A stretch of 64,000 bases of DNA from the NCBI GenBank assembly GCA_023333565.1, contig JAJKFH010003650.1, positions 682,001 through 746,000 of the forward strand, in the 5' to 3' direction. A model generated the notes under the pieces. It saw nothing but the letters and a program-made list of their open reading frames with translations. It was not told the DNA's origin and searched no databases. The position numbers were made by a program, and so were the translations under genes. Each line of letters begins with the position of its first letter. The first letter of the stretch is position 1. Positions 48,681 to 59,900 of this stretch are shown piece after piece. The DNA comes from Puffinus mauretanicus (taxonomy: Eukaryota > Chordata > Aves > Procellariiformes > Procellariidae).

Positions 48681-51600
48681 AGAGAACCAAACTGTTGTAA
48701 AGCTGTTGTAACCAAATATAAGAAATCTCCCTTATTCCATAGGTCTCAGTTTTACCTATATTGTAGATTTACCAATTTTTAACACAGCATTGTGCTTAGT
48801 CATATTTCTAACAAGAGCTACTAAACAGTCACTATTCTCATTTGTATATTCATGTAATGAATGATTCTAAGCTACATGTTATAAAAACATACATTTAAAT
48901 AAATGCAGTCAGAGAATATATTACTTTCACCAACTGGCTGCCAAAAAAAGGCATATTTACATTTATTTGACACATCTGACTACAAACAAATGTATTAAGA
49001 CTAAGTGAACTCCACTTAGCTGGAACTTACATTCAAAGGTATCTTCATGCGATAAATATGAATCCCTGTTAGCCAGAACACAGGACATAAGGTTGAAGAG
49101 GTTGGATTGGTCACTAGGACTAGAAGTTACCATAAACCCTTAAATGATTTTACATGCAATAGACATCTTACTGAGTACAGTAACAACCCAATCATCAAAC
49201 CCTTTGAGAAGGCAAACTTGGGTGCATGCCCTTTGGGATTGTAACCCAGCTCTGACAGGCTGGAGGAATTTTCTTGGGAGTTAGCCTGGCATCAGAGTCT
49301 GCTAACTGAAGAGAGGAAACCAGAAATCAAGCCAATCATGTATGTCCTGTTTTACTTTCCTGTATCCATTTCCAAATACAGTATTTGATGCCTTGTAATG
49401 TAATAAACTTACTTAACTGTTACATCAGAGCATTTAAGATAATGTAAGTGATCTCAGGGGAGCTGCCAAGTCACAGGAATTTCATTCCCTAGGAAGAGAC
49501 AGGTCTAAATGGTGAGACTGGTCTATCCTGACGTGCCCAGCACAAGGTCAGATACGCCCTAACAGCTTCTCAAGGCTCCAAAGGCCAACTGGAAGCCAGT
49601 ATCACAGAGAAAGATTTAGGGAGAAGTACTGTTCAAGAGAAACTATTAGCTAAAGTTTCCTTGCACTTTAGCAGAACAGTGAGGGTGTTGGTGGAATACT
49701 TGGCAGGCTACTTGAAGAAAATAACAACTTAGGTCATGACCTAACATGAAGTTTATTATGCTGAAGTGCTAGGTGGACTACTACACCGAAAAGCTAGCCA
49801 GCATTCCCTTTGGTGCCCATTCCATAATGAAATGATAACAGAATGGGTAGTGTTGTCAAATTGCCACAACTTATTTTCTTTTTATTATGTTTCCTTCTTT
49901 TGTTTCAGTTTGCTTGGTTATTATCTCATTAATATATATTTTTATGGCTAATCATAATTCCTGAATGTTCATTTTTATCTGTGGTTCACAGTTGTATGTG
50001 CTGGCCTGTCAGATATAAACTGGAAGCTGCAATTAATTAGGCTAGGGCAGTAACAATGGTGGAGGCAGAGGTCATGCCTTATGACACCCCCAAATCATGA
50101 CTCTTCATAAATTGAATGGAAAGTGGTACTAGCAGAAACAACGTTGTTCTCTAAGGAATGTAACAGCCTGAACAAACCTTTCTTCCATTACACTTATCTA
50201 GAGGGAAGAAATGCCTCCTTCCATACAACTACAACAAAGACATTCGTACAAACATTCACTTTTGCCCTCACTGTCACAAGTCCTGAATGTAATTTATCAA
50301 TTCAGTACGCTCATGTTATGTTTGGTGTTTGTTTTTTTTTTTACTTTGTTTTATTGACTGCAGAGTGGACATATACCCGGATGTTTTTTCAAAGTCCTCT
50401 GATATGACAGATTGTTGTGGAGGCTTCTCCAGGCCAGCACTGCACTGAGACCCTGTGGCACACGCAGCTCACAGCTGTCAAACCAAATTAGCTCAGGTGT
50501 CCTCACACCACTTGCTGCACTGCTCTTAGATCCAATGCACACAAAAGTAGCATTCAGATGTTTTATACTTGCAGTGTAGATATGTTCTTACTACACAGTG
50601 CTGCCTTGGCTCTGACAAGTGTTTTTTTCAAAGAAAAATTACCAAAAAGGTCAATAAATATTAACACGCCTCATGATACTGGAGGTAGTAACAGTATAGT
50701 AACACAGAGAGCAGATTAGCTTATTAGACTATCTATAAATTACACTTTTTTGTATTTCTATGTGTACTAGAAAATATATTACTGAGGGAGAACAAAATTT
50801 GTGGTGATTAGATTAATTAGACTACTGGGATTCATTTTTCAAGAGGGTCTATCCTTTTCGTGCTTATATAACCCTAAATTGTGACGAAGCCATCATATTA
50901 ATACAGAGCTGAACAGCACTTGCATTTCATATTTTTTGAATAACCCCTAATTGGGAGAGATGATTCAATATAAGATTCCCATTAAAGTGCTTAGTAAAGA
51001 GTGTAATTTTTTTTCATTTGCCATGATAATGATAACACAAGCATGACATGAGAGTTACCTTAAGTTCAGTCAAGAAATGAACAGTTAGTTGTTTGTTTAA
51101 AAATTAAATCTAAGTCCTTGCTTATATAGCAAAAGGTTATTGCAACACTATTCTGCAGTGCTGTGTTCTTGCTGATTAATTTGTTTCACAGTGTATGGTG
51201 ATACACTCATCTGCTAACATAAGATTCATTGCCCATCTTTTAATTAAATTTTTAAAGAATGATGGAGGACACTAGATTGTGAGAATATTGATTACATTGT
51301 CCTAATTTCAGTCCAATTCTAAATCTTTAGATGTAAAAGCTGATTTGAAGCCTACGAACATTTAAGGTATAATGCCTTTTTTGGGTTTTAATCCCAACAC
51401 ACCTTTTCTGCACAGTTAGCATTTTCTTTTTATACTCTGTTTAGATGTTAAATATCTATGCAAATCATATGCTAATTTATATACAGGCAGAAATAAAGAA
51501 TATAGTTATTTTGGTACCAGGCATATGTTCCCAGGCATAATTGTTTCATTCAAGTAATTTTATCTATTGATATCAATTAAACAGTCATCATAGTGTAAAT

Positions 51601-52355
51601 GGTAAGTCTGGAACACATTACTTTTGTCTGCGCTAATTTTTATTACGAACAGAGATCTCAAGGACTTAAGCATATTGATTCTGTAATATTGGTGATCACA
51701 CCCAAATCACAGCAAGTCTTTCTATTGACTGAGTTTTGGAAAATGAAGGAACAGCAGTTGTTCCTTCCTGCAGTTCTCTTTGTTCTAGATCATCTGAATA
51801 AAACTTGTTTCTGTCCTCTGGATTCCACCTATGCCACAGTACATATAAACTTCAATTTCTTGGCAACAAACTTGTCAGCAGTACTTAGTGAACAAACATA
51901 TCCAAGAAGTTTTGTAGACTGAGGCAAATTTTTAGGAAATTATGACTACAGTTTGAGTGAAACAAAACAAGTCCGACATCTCTTGCTTAATCAACCATTT
52001 TTACATATTTCTGATTACGTTTGCATCAAGAATAATTTGTTTTGACATAATATTTCAGACAGTTTTTACAAATAAAATCAAGCAAGTAATTTTACTTTCC
52101 ATAAATGTCCTTGAGCTGAAAGACATTCTTTCAGCTTCTGTACTGTTGGCTTTTTCTTGAAAAGCTGCAGGTTTTTTCAGTGTTTGAAGGTTAAGAGCTT
52201 TGAAAATAAAGCTTAAAATATCCATTAACAAAACAAAACTCAAGGTAATCCATTGTATTAAAATATTACACAGATTATAAATGCAAAGAGTACTCTTATA
52301 AACATGCTTTCAATTATCTGAAAGAGGCCACTGAATTTCATTTGGTCACTCCTGA
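48681..52355. other. AT-rich sequence, no gene recognised
   Basis: The open frames are about 107 codons or fewer, without domains. A segment at about 51.05-51.37 kb, rich in TTAATTA-type words, could be conserved non-coding DNA, but this is only a guess. Confidence 0.4.
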
Positions 52356-52840
52356 AACAAGCTCTAACTTTGGACTACAATATAACTGTAAGAATGGCAT
52401 TCAGTCTTGATTTCAAGTGATAGACAATATCTAGAGAAGTCTTTCAAACAGCACACTCCTAATATTGTTGACATTTTGCACCTTACTTTGTTTGAATGAA
52501 TCTAACTTCACTTTCTGATCACTGATTCCTATTAATGTCTTTTTCATATATGTTGAAGACCGATTGTCAGATGTCTTTTCTCTACACATATACCTGTGGA
52601 CAGTAATCATGTTATGCTGTACTCTTCTTTGCAATTAAATAGTTTGAACTTCCTCAGCCTTTACTGTAAGATAAGCTAGAGCTCACATTAATCTCATGAA
52701 TAATTAGCCTTTATACATTATTCTGGTTTTAACTGCATTTCATGAAGTGTAGGTACTATATGTAGATATAATGTTCCAATTTTGGTCTCACTAGTTGCTA
52801 TAGAAAAGCGGTAATACTATCCTAATCCAATTTTATATAT
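52356..52840 (-). repeat. Ancient CR1 LINE 3'-region fragment
   Basis: Complementary CR1 landmarks occur in order: 'tttggactacaatataact' (about 52370), 'aatggcattcagtcttgatt' (about 52394), 'gttgacattttgcacctta' (about 52468), 'atacctgtggacagtaatca' (about 52590), 'gcaattaaatagtttgaact' (about 52631) and 'ttccaattttggtctcacta' (about 52774). These parallel the copies at 3.6 and 42.2 kb but cover a different part. The tail box itself is missing or too decayed to see. Confidence 0.72.
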
Positions 52841-52855
52841 CTTTGCTTAGGCATG

Positions 52856-52885
52856 TGTCCTGGTTTTGGCTGGGATAGAATTGTG
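52856..52885 (+). mobile_element. Orphan 5' terminus of the ERV LTR (~30 bp)
   Basis: 'tgtcctggttttggctggga' and the next six bases 'tagaat' match the first 26-30 bases of the LTR family, beginning exactly at its TG terminus. The sequence then departs from it. No U3, TATA or 3' end follows. It lies about 450 bp left of a full copy in the same orientation. It may be the stub of a mostly deleted LTR or the start of an LTR subtype that I do not know. Confidence 0.55.
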
Positions 52886-53330
52886 TTAGAGAACCACCAC
52901 ATGGCTACTGCATGGCAATGAGAGGTCATATTTTATGAGTTACTAACATAACCCCTAGGTCACATGTAATTGCTGGTTTTCTATCCTGTAACTGCTCTCT
53001 AAATTTGTTCTTATGTTTCAGCTTTCATTTACTGTTATTAGAACATGGTACCCAAGTTTAATAAATTAATGTAAATGATATTTTTTAAAAAATGCAAGAG
53101 GATGCAGAATGAAGCTTCAAAAGGACAAGGATTTCCTCCCATGTTGTGAAGCCAATTTGATTAGTGGCAGCAGCTGTAACGAAGCTCACAAAACTAAGAA
53201 CCTATTAAATATCACATCTGGCAGACTTCGCTTAATCATGCAAGCATTTGAACTCTGCTTTGGCAATAGTCTTACCATAACAGCATCAGGTATCCGGTCA
53301 CAGTACCCCAGGTAACAGCTGAATCATTAT
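52886..53330. other. Spacer between LTR stub and full LTR
   Basis: AT-rich with a 68-codon plus-strand frame and no domain. No LTR or proviral internal sequence is recognisable, so the stub and the full LTR do not look like the two ends of one provirus. Confidence 0.4.
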
Positions 53331-53335
53331 GTAGG
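53331..53335. repeat. Left 5-bp target duplication of solo LTR (gtagg)
   Basis: GTAGG directly precedes the LTR TG and recurs at 53990-53994 directly after its CA. Confidence 0.88.
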
Positions 53336-53621
53336 TGTCCTGGTTTCGGCTGGGATGGAGTTATTTTCTTCCTATTAACTGGGATAGTGCTGTGTTTTGG
53401 ATGTAGTGTGAGAATAATGTTGATAACACACTGATGTTTTAGTTGTTGCTAAGTAGTGTTTACGCTAGTCAAGGACTTTTCATCTTCCCGTGCCCTGCCA
53501 GGTGCCTGGGGTGCTGGGAGGGAGCGTGGCCAGGACAGCTGGCCCAGCTGGCCAATGGGCTATTCCATACCATATGATGTCATGCTCAGCATATAAGGCT
53601 GGGAGAAGAAGAAGAGGGGGA

Positions 53622-53678
53622 GGATGGATGGATGGATGGATGGATGGATGGATGGATGGATGGATGGATGGATGGATG
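53622..53678 (+). repeat. (GGAT)n microsatellite, about 14 units
   Basis: An uninterrupted GGAT array inside the LTR leader, immediately followed by a GTTT array. The sister LTR at 47 kb has just 'ggggatgttcggag' at this place, so the array grew from one GGAT unit after insertion or in the source copy. Confidence 0.95.
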
Positions 53679-53710
53679 TTTGTTTGTTTGTTTGTTTGTT
53701 TGTTTGTTTG
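53678..53710 (+). repeat. (GTTT)n microsatellite, about 8 units
   Basis: An uninterrupted GTTT array abutting the GGAT array and ending at 'ggagtgatgg', which is normal LTR sequence. The seed is the 'gtt(t/c)g' word of the LTR. Confidence 0.95.
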
Positions 53711-53989
53711 GAGTGATGGTGTTTGTCTTCCCGAGTAACCATTACGCGTGATGGAGCCCTGCTTTCCTGGTGATGGCTGAACACCTGCCTGCCAAAGGGA
53801 AGTAGTGAATGAATTCCTGGTTTTGCTTTGCTTGCGTGCGCAGCTTTTACTTTACCTATTAAACTGTCTTTATCTCAACCCACAAGTTTTCTCACTTTTA
53901 CCCTTCTGATTCTCTCCCCCATCCCACCTGGGGGGAGTGAGCGAGCGGCTGTGTGGGGCTTAGCTGCTGGCTGGGGTTAAACCACGACA

Positions 53990-53994
53990 GTAGG
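53990..53994. repeat. Right 5-bp target duplication of solo LTR (gtagg)
   Basis: Matches 53331-53335 exactly. Confidence 0.88.
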
Positions 53995-56900
53995 GTATGT
54001 GTGTGATGTTTATAATAAGCTGTTTGAGATGGATGGTTTACAATTTTCTATAAGAGGTCAGAAAGTATATTAAAGCTGGATGGGGAGAGCGTGAAGGTGA
54101 GAGGTTGTCTTTACCAGCTAACTGTGAGAGAGATGATCTATGACTGGCAATAGTGGTTCTTGAAGCTCTCAATATACACAGCTTATGGAGGCATGTTCGT
54201 CCTCATGTTAGGGAGGGCAGTACTGATTAATCTTATGAAGTTCACAAGATGTAGGTTAGCAGTTCTTACAGGTACTATCACTTTTATTCTTTAAGATATT
54301 GTCCCAACCTATATTAGGGAAACAGAAGGATGTAGTGAAAAAGTTGTCCATCAGTCTCATGTCTTCACAGACTAGCAGGGGAAGCAGAATGAAAGCTTCT
54401 GATACCATATTCCCTTTCTTCCTTCTAATACAGCCATATAGGTAAGCTTTAAAATACATGTAAATGAAATGTTAAAAATTTCTCTATATGTAGGGGAGAA
54501 GACTGCCTTGTGGTAGCTTGAAAGACTTGTTCAGTGGAGAAAAACTTTTTCTTAGTATGAGTATTAAATAGCTTGCAGCATTCAGAGAATGCTGAAATTA
54601 TTTCAGAATGATAAAAATGAAGTGTTACTGGGAGACGTTCATAGCCTGTAAACTGAGCTGCCATCCCGACAGTATCATCTACTAGTCTTCCTATTGGGAG
54701 AATCTCTCCTGAAGACTTTCAAGAGGGTGACTAAGGCCTGTCTCCAGTGGAATTGATAAGTTTTTTAGGAAATAAATAGGTATCAGCAAAAATCTCTCCC
54801 ATATTAAATACAAAGTAGGAGACATACCAGTAGTTTGAAATATGTGATCTTTCAGGAACAATAGTATTAAAAGTAATAATAGTTAGAAGCCCAGGAAATT
54901 CAGTGTCATTTTCTATCCACAGTAAGTTAGAATTGCTTTCTGTAAGGAATAAATATCCATAGGGATGCAAAAGAAGTCATTAAGAAAATTATAATATTTT
55001 ACTCTTATTATTATAGGTTGTTAAAATGTTTCCATTTCCTTCACTTAATATCAGATGCTTAAAATTATCCTCATACGCTTGATGAATATCATAATTTACA
55101 TATTTATGTTGTTGCTTACTTTATTAAGTAAAATATTTAAGATAGTTAAACTTACAAAATCCTTTTTCTCTGAAAATGTCTTATGCAAAAAGCTTCAATA
55201 TGCGTGTCTATTTTTGTTATGCCGGAGAGATACACTTTACTCTAAGTTACCGTGTTTTGGTTTTGCCTTGCTAGAACCATTCGATTTTTCTAGATCATAG
55301 GGAGAGCTATTGAAAGCTAGAACTTACTGTTTTAACTAAACTTATTGTTTTAGTTAAAACAATAAACAGCACAGAGGATTTTCTTATACAGCAGAATCCT
55401 GCTTCCTCTTTGAAGAACTTTGGGTTTTTTTTCTATGATCTTACAGAGGTTCATACATTGCCTATCCATCCATGGTCTAGCCATCTCTCACAAACTGAGT
55501 CTAGGGCCCTTTACCATATTTTCATTCATCGCACACTCTCTAGAGAAAATTGGACCTTTTATACTCACACAAAAAAGTCTGAAAGTGATGAGTACTAAAA
55601 AGGGGCAATTAAAATTGTGTGCTATCAGCGATCACCTAAGAGTATGCTTAGATGAATGCACATTAATTCTTTCTTAATATCATTCCTTAAGAGATTATTT
55701 ATAACTGAAATGTTGCTATTGCAGCTGACTAACTCTGTAATGGCTTATTTAAAGACTCTAAACACTTATTTTCAGTTTCATCTGATATTCTTGTCACCTT
55801 TACCAACTAAAAATAAACTAAACAATATTCAATAGTCCTTGGGTTATGTTCTTTTGACTAATCAAACATTAATTTGTTCTTCCATGAAAAGTACACAATC
55901 TGAACTGGTGTTTAACAGAAATATTTACTATCTACACGTAAAACAGCATTTCAGTACTCTATTACAATTATTATTGGAACAGCTTAAACCTTATTCTGTG
56001 CAATAAAAAGACTCATTATTGATGCAGAAATGATGTACATTTATCTTAACTTTCCTAGAGAAGAAATAACTAGCATTCTCAAAGGGGTCATTTTTATTTA
56101 AACCTTTCCACAGGGGGACATGTAAAAGAGATTGTTACTGAAATAACCACCTGTGCTGCTTGACTTCAGATTTTTTCAAACTCCTCTCTTTTCAGTTGTT
56201 AATGAAATATTCATACCTAAGACTAGTAAGTATTTTACATGTCTTGAATTTTTATGATCCTCAAGACATAGTAAAAAATGACCTGTGATCTTGGCGTGCT
56301 GCACCATGTTAAATTAGCATCCACCATGACAGTTATCAAGACAATGATTGAAACTGGGACCACAATTTTTCAATACTATGAATTTTTAGAATTTTTGTAC
56401 TCTGTCCCTCAATATATTCCTGTCTTCCTCATAGTTCGTATACCAACTATATATTTACTGTTGTATCTCCAAAAATCAAAAGCCAGACTTTGTGTGGCAA
56501 GAGAAAGCTCCTATTCTGGGCAACCATTTACTTCCGTCTTGATTCTGGAGTGAGGTATTAAAAAGCATGAGCAATTTCACATTCTTTTTCATAACCAAAT
56601 GCCAAATTTTGAGTTTTCATACAAAATAGCATAGTTGTTGAGAGGAGAATGGGTTATGGTGGCACTCTTTTAAGAATTACAGGTGACCATTGGCAGAGTT
56701 TTTAAGTTTATTTTGCTACTATTTGCCAACAATGGAAAATTTCAAAAAGCTTTTTAGCCCAGATGTTCATGAGCAAGAACTGGACAGCTGATCCACAAAT
56801 CAAGTATACAGCTTCACCATCATTCTAACCTATTTAAGCTATTGAATATACAGTCTTCTTAAAGACAAAATAAAATGTAAATTTTAAATTAATTGGAAAA

Positions 56901-59900
56901 TTGTATGTATTTGCAGTTATTATAGAGTGGTTAAAAACAGTATTCATTATTTGCAAATGATTTTGCTGTTGATTGGGGAACTGAAACATTTTTTCTAAAC
57001 GTTTCGGTTTTCACTTTCCTAACTCAAGTTTTTCACAATCCAGTATTGTTGATGTATGTCTGTAACTTTTCTTCAAGGTTAAAAATATTTCTGTGATATT
57101 ATATATTATACACCACTGCTTACAGATAAAGTAAGTTTTAGAATAACATTAGCCAAAACCATGTTAAACAACCAAACCAAAACAAGGTTTGTAACAAGGA
57201 TAAGAAAGAAACAAATCCAAATCCGAATCCACTCAAAATACAATTATGAAGACAAAGATCTGATTATACATTTATTCATAATAATAAATTCTTTTCCTGA
57301 TTTAATCTTTAAGTGCACACATGCACAGAGAAAGAGAGAAGCACACTGCATTGATATTTTCTCGATAGATAAAAGCTCTGTCTTCTTACAAATTTTTATT
57401 ACATGTACTAACTTACCAGCACTATGTGTTATTTATCTGCCTGTCACTTTTCTTCCAGCCTCCTCCATTTCTTTATAAAATGTTTCTTTCGGAGTCCCAA
57501 GAAATACTTGCACAGTGTTTCTTAGTGTCTGACGGTTTGAACAATCCCAGGAAGTCTAAATGTCATCCCTGTTGCTTATACCCCTTATACTCCCTATCCT
57601 ACAGCTGTACTATAACAGCCTGAGAGTTGTTAACAAGGTTCAGGATCCCTAACCATAACTACTTGTGTTTTATCAATAGTGGTGCAAAAATAGACAAATC
57701 GGTAATGCAATCTGAGCTTTGGTCCTGCTCTCAAATATAAGCGCCCCCATTGCTGATATACACTTATGTACATCTACGTATATATTTATATCTTTAAATA
57801 TAATATGTACCAAGAAAATTCTTGGTTATGCTTAGATTGCTGTTTTAGTTTTGCCGAATATATGGATTATTCTATTCTGTATGTGAGTCTGTTTATCCAA
57901 GATAACATGCAATGCATTCACCATAATAATATGAAATTAATTTATGAACAAAGCAAAAGGAAAGTTTGCAAACCAAAAGAAATTTAAATGTATGGTGTGT
58001 TGGTGTAGATGTAAATTATTTTGTTGTTCAATTCCACCTAGCAATTTTTTGTATAATATTTCTTGGAATCTTAGTTGAAGTCAGTGAAATAGGACAATGA
58101 TAGAAAAAATTTACATCACTTGAATTGTATACATAAATAAGAAGTTTACTAAAATTAAATGTAATGAAAAATACCAAAGTGAAGACAGTATGAGGTTTTG
58201 TAGTCAATCTCGTTTCATAGCACTTATCTTTGATATTGCAAAAGGAGTATAAAGCATACTAATAAAAGTTATGTGCAACAGCGAACACAGCATGTTTTGT
58301 TGCATATACTATAGCTGTATTCCCAAGGAAAGGATCAGTGCCTTGTTCAGGAAGAAAAGATTATGAAAAAATTGTTAGTGTGGTTTCAATTTAAGAAGGC
58401 ATTTTCTTTTGTTTAGGAAAAAAAAACCAAACAAACAAAAAAGAAGGAATGCAATAGTTCACTGGTAAGCTGGTAAGCTTGGATGGCTGACAGGTAGCTA
58501 GGTAATTTTATCTTCTTTATTCAGAGTAAACAAAGGCCAGAACAGGAATCAGCAACTGCTACACTACTGCCAACCATCCGCCATGAGCAGATTTTTCCTA
58601 ATGGCATGCATTAGGATCTGTGCGATGCCAAAACCCAAGAGCCTCAGTATCTCGAAAAGCACATCTGTGAGAGGTGATAGTCCTATTAATGACAGCAATT
58701 GATTAATGGCAACTTGCCTCTCTGGGACGCAGCATCTCCCAGCAACTCTTTCAGTTTTGTTTTGCACGCTTCATCTTTAATAGGAGAAAGAAAAAATATA
58801 ACCCAGTACACCACCCTTCAGACCTGACTTGGATGTGATGTGGCTCATTGGTTAGAGAGAGTTCAATGGGGCATGAATGAAAAAGAGCTCTCTGAAGGCT
58901 GACGGCTGAAAGCCAGAAAAGAAGATATCATTCCATTTGATTGTAGGAGTAAATCCATCTTTCAACATTAAAGTTTGCAACTTCTGACCTGTGACTGTTA
59001 AATGACCATATAAAATAGTAAAAGATTGTCCTTAAGAAACTGTGTTTGTCCAGAAGTTTGTAATCTTTTCTCTTGGAAGCAGCCCTTGCTACTGCCTTTG
59101 ACACTTTGTCTGTATCATAACCTACACACCACATCCATCTCCTAAAGAACAGGATTATACTAACATGGATCACTTTCCAAGCCTACTACCTCTACAAATT
59201 TCAGATATAGGAATTAGAATAGAACTCTGAATTTCTTGCAGAAAGTTCTGACACATTATTAATTTTGATCCCAAATCACAATGAGATTTACCTTTTTTCA
59301 TATCCTTGAAATTTTAATTAAGAAACGTCAAAATATTTTAGCATCATTAGTTTTAAGGAAACACATAGGCATTCCCAGAGCTAAGATGTTTCATCATAGC
59401 TTAACAAAATGACCAAACTGCTTCATTTCAGGTCAGTTCAATATTAAATTGTACTTAACAAATGCAATTCCTTTTTCCATGAAGCTGTAGCACATAAGCC
59501 TCATGTGACGTTTCTCTCATTGGGCCAGGCTGCTATCGTAACTAAACATTCCAGTAATGGGCTTGATAAAAACCAAAACCACACTCCTGAATGTGTGTGT
59601 AGTTTTAGAGGATGTAATGCTGTACTCCTGCAGAAAATGTTGGGGGGTTGTGGAAATTTTTTCCCAATTAAAAAGAAAGTCCAACAAAAACACCTTAAAT
59701 AAAACTAATGGTGACTCAAAGAAGTAGCAGACGATACCTGACAACCACAGCAGTAACTTTTTTTTTTTAATACGACTGGATATGGCTGCCTAACTCGTAT
59801 AACTCTTCTGTCAGGACTTGATTGGCTGTAACAAAGGTCAAGTTTAAATTTAAGGGGATTACTTAAAAAGAAAAAAATGCTGGCTTGAGTTCCACCTATA

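Larger units (their letters stand above)
53336..53989 (+). mobile_element. Solo avian ERV LTR carrying two microsatellites
   Basis: A 654-bp LTR from 'tgtcctggtttcggctggga' to 'ggctggggttaaaccacgac' plus A, flanked by perfect GTAGG duplications, with no internal region: a solo LTR. U3 has CCAAT (53552-53556), a CRE variant TGATGTCA (53575-53582) and TATAAG (53592-53597). The polyadenylation signal ATTAAA is at 53858-53863. Its early part ('gatgtagtgtgagaataatg') differs from the 37 and 47 kb copies, so it belongs to another subfamily. It is longer than the 47 kb copy largely because of the microsatellites. Confidence 0.92.

Noticed and set aside
52856..53989. One provirus bounded by the LTR stub and the full LTR
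   Set aside because: The 450 bp between them has no retroviral features, and the full LTR has its own perfect GTAGG duplications, so it inserted independently.
58564..58767. 67-codon minus-strand frame with a hydrophobic segment
   Set aside because: No recognisable family, no splice or promoter context. Length is compatible with chance.
58838..58900. tRNA-like A-box ('tggctcattggttagag') with a nearby 'gttcaatgg'
   Set aside because: Spacing between the boxes is too short and no cloverleaf can be drawn. There is no SINE body around it.
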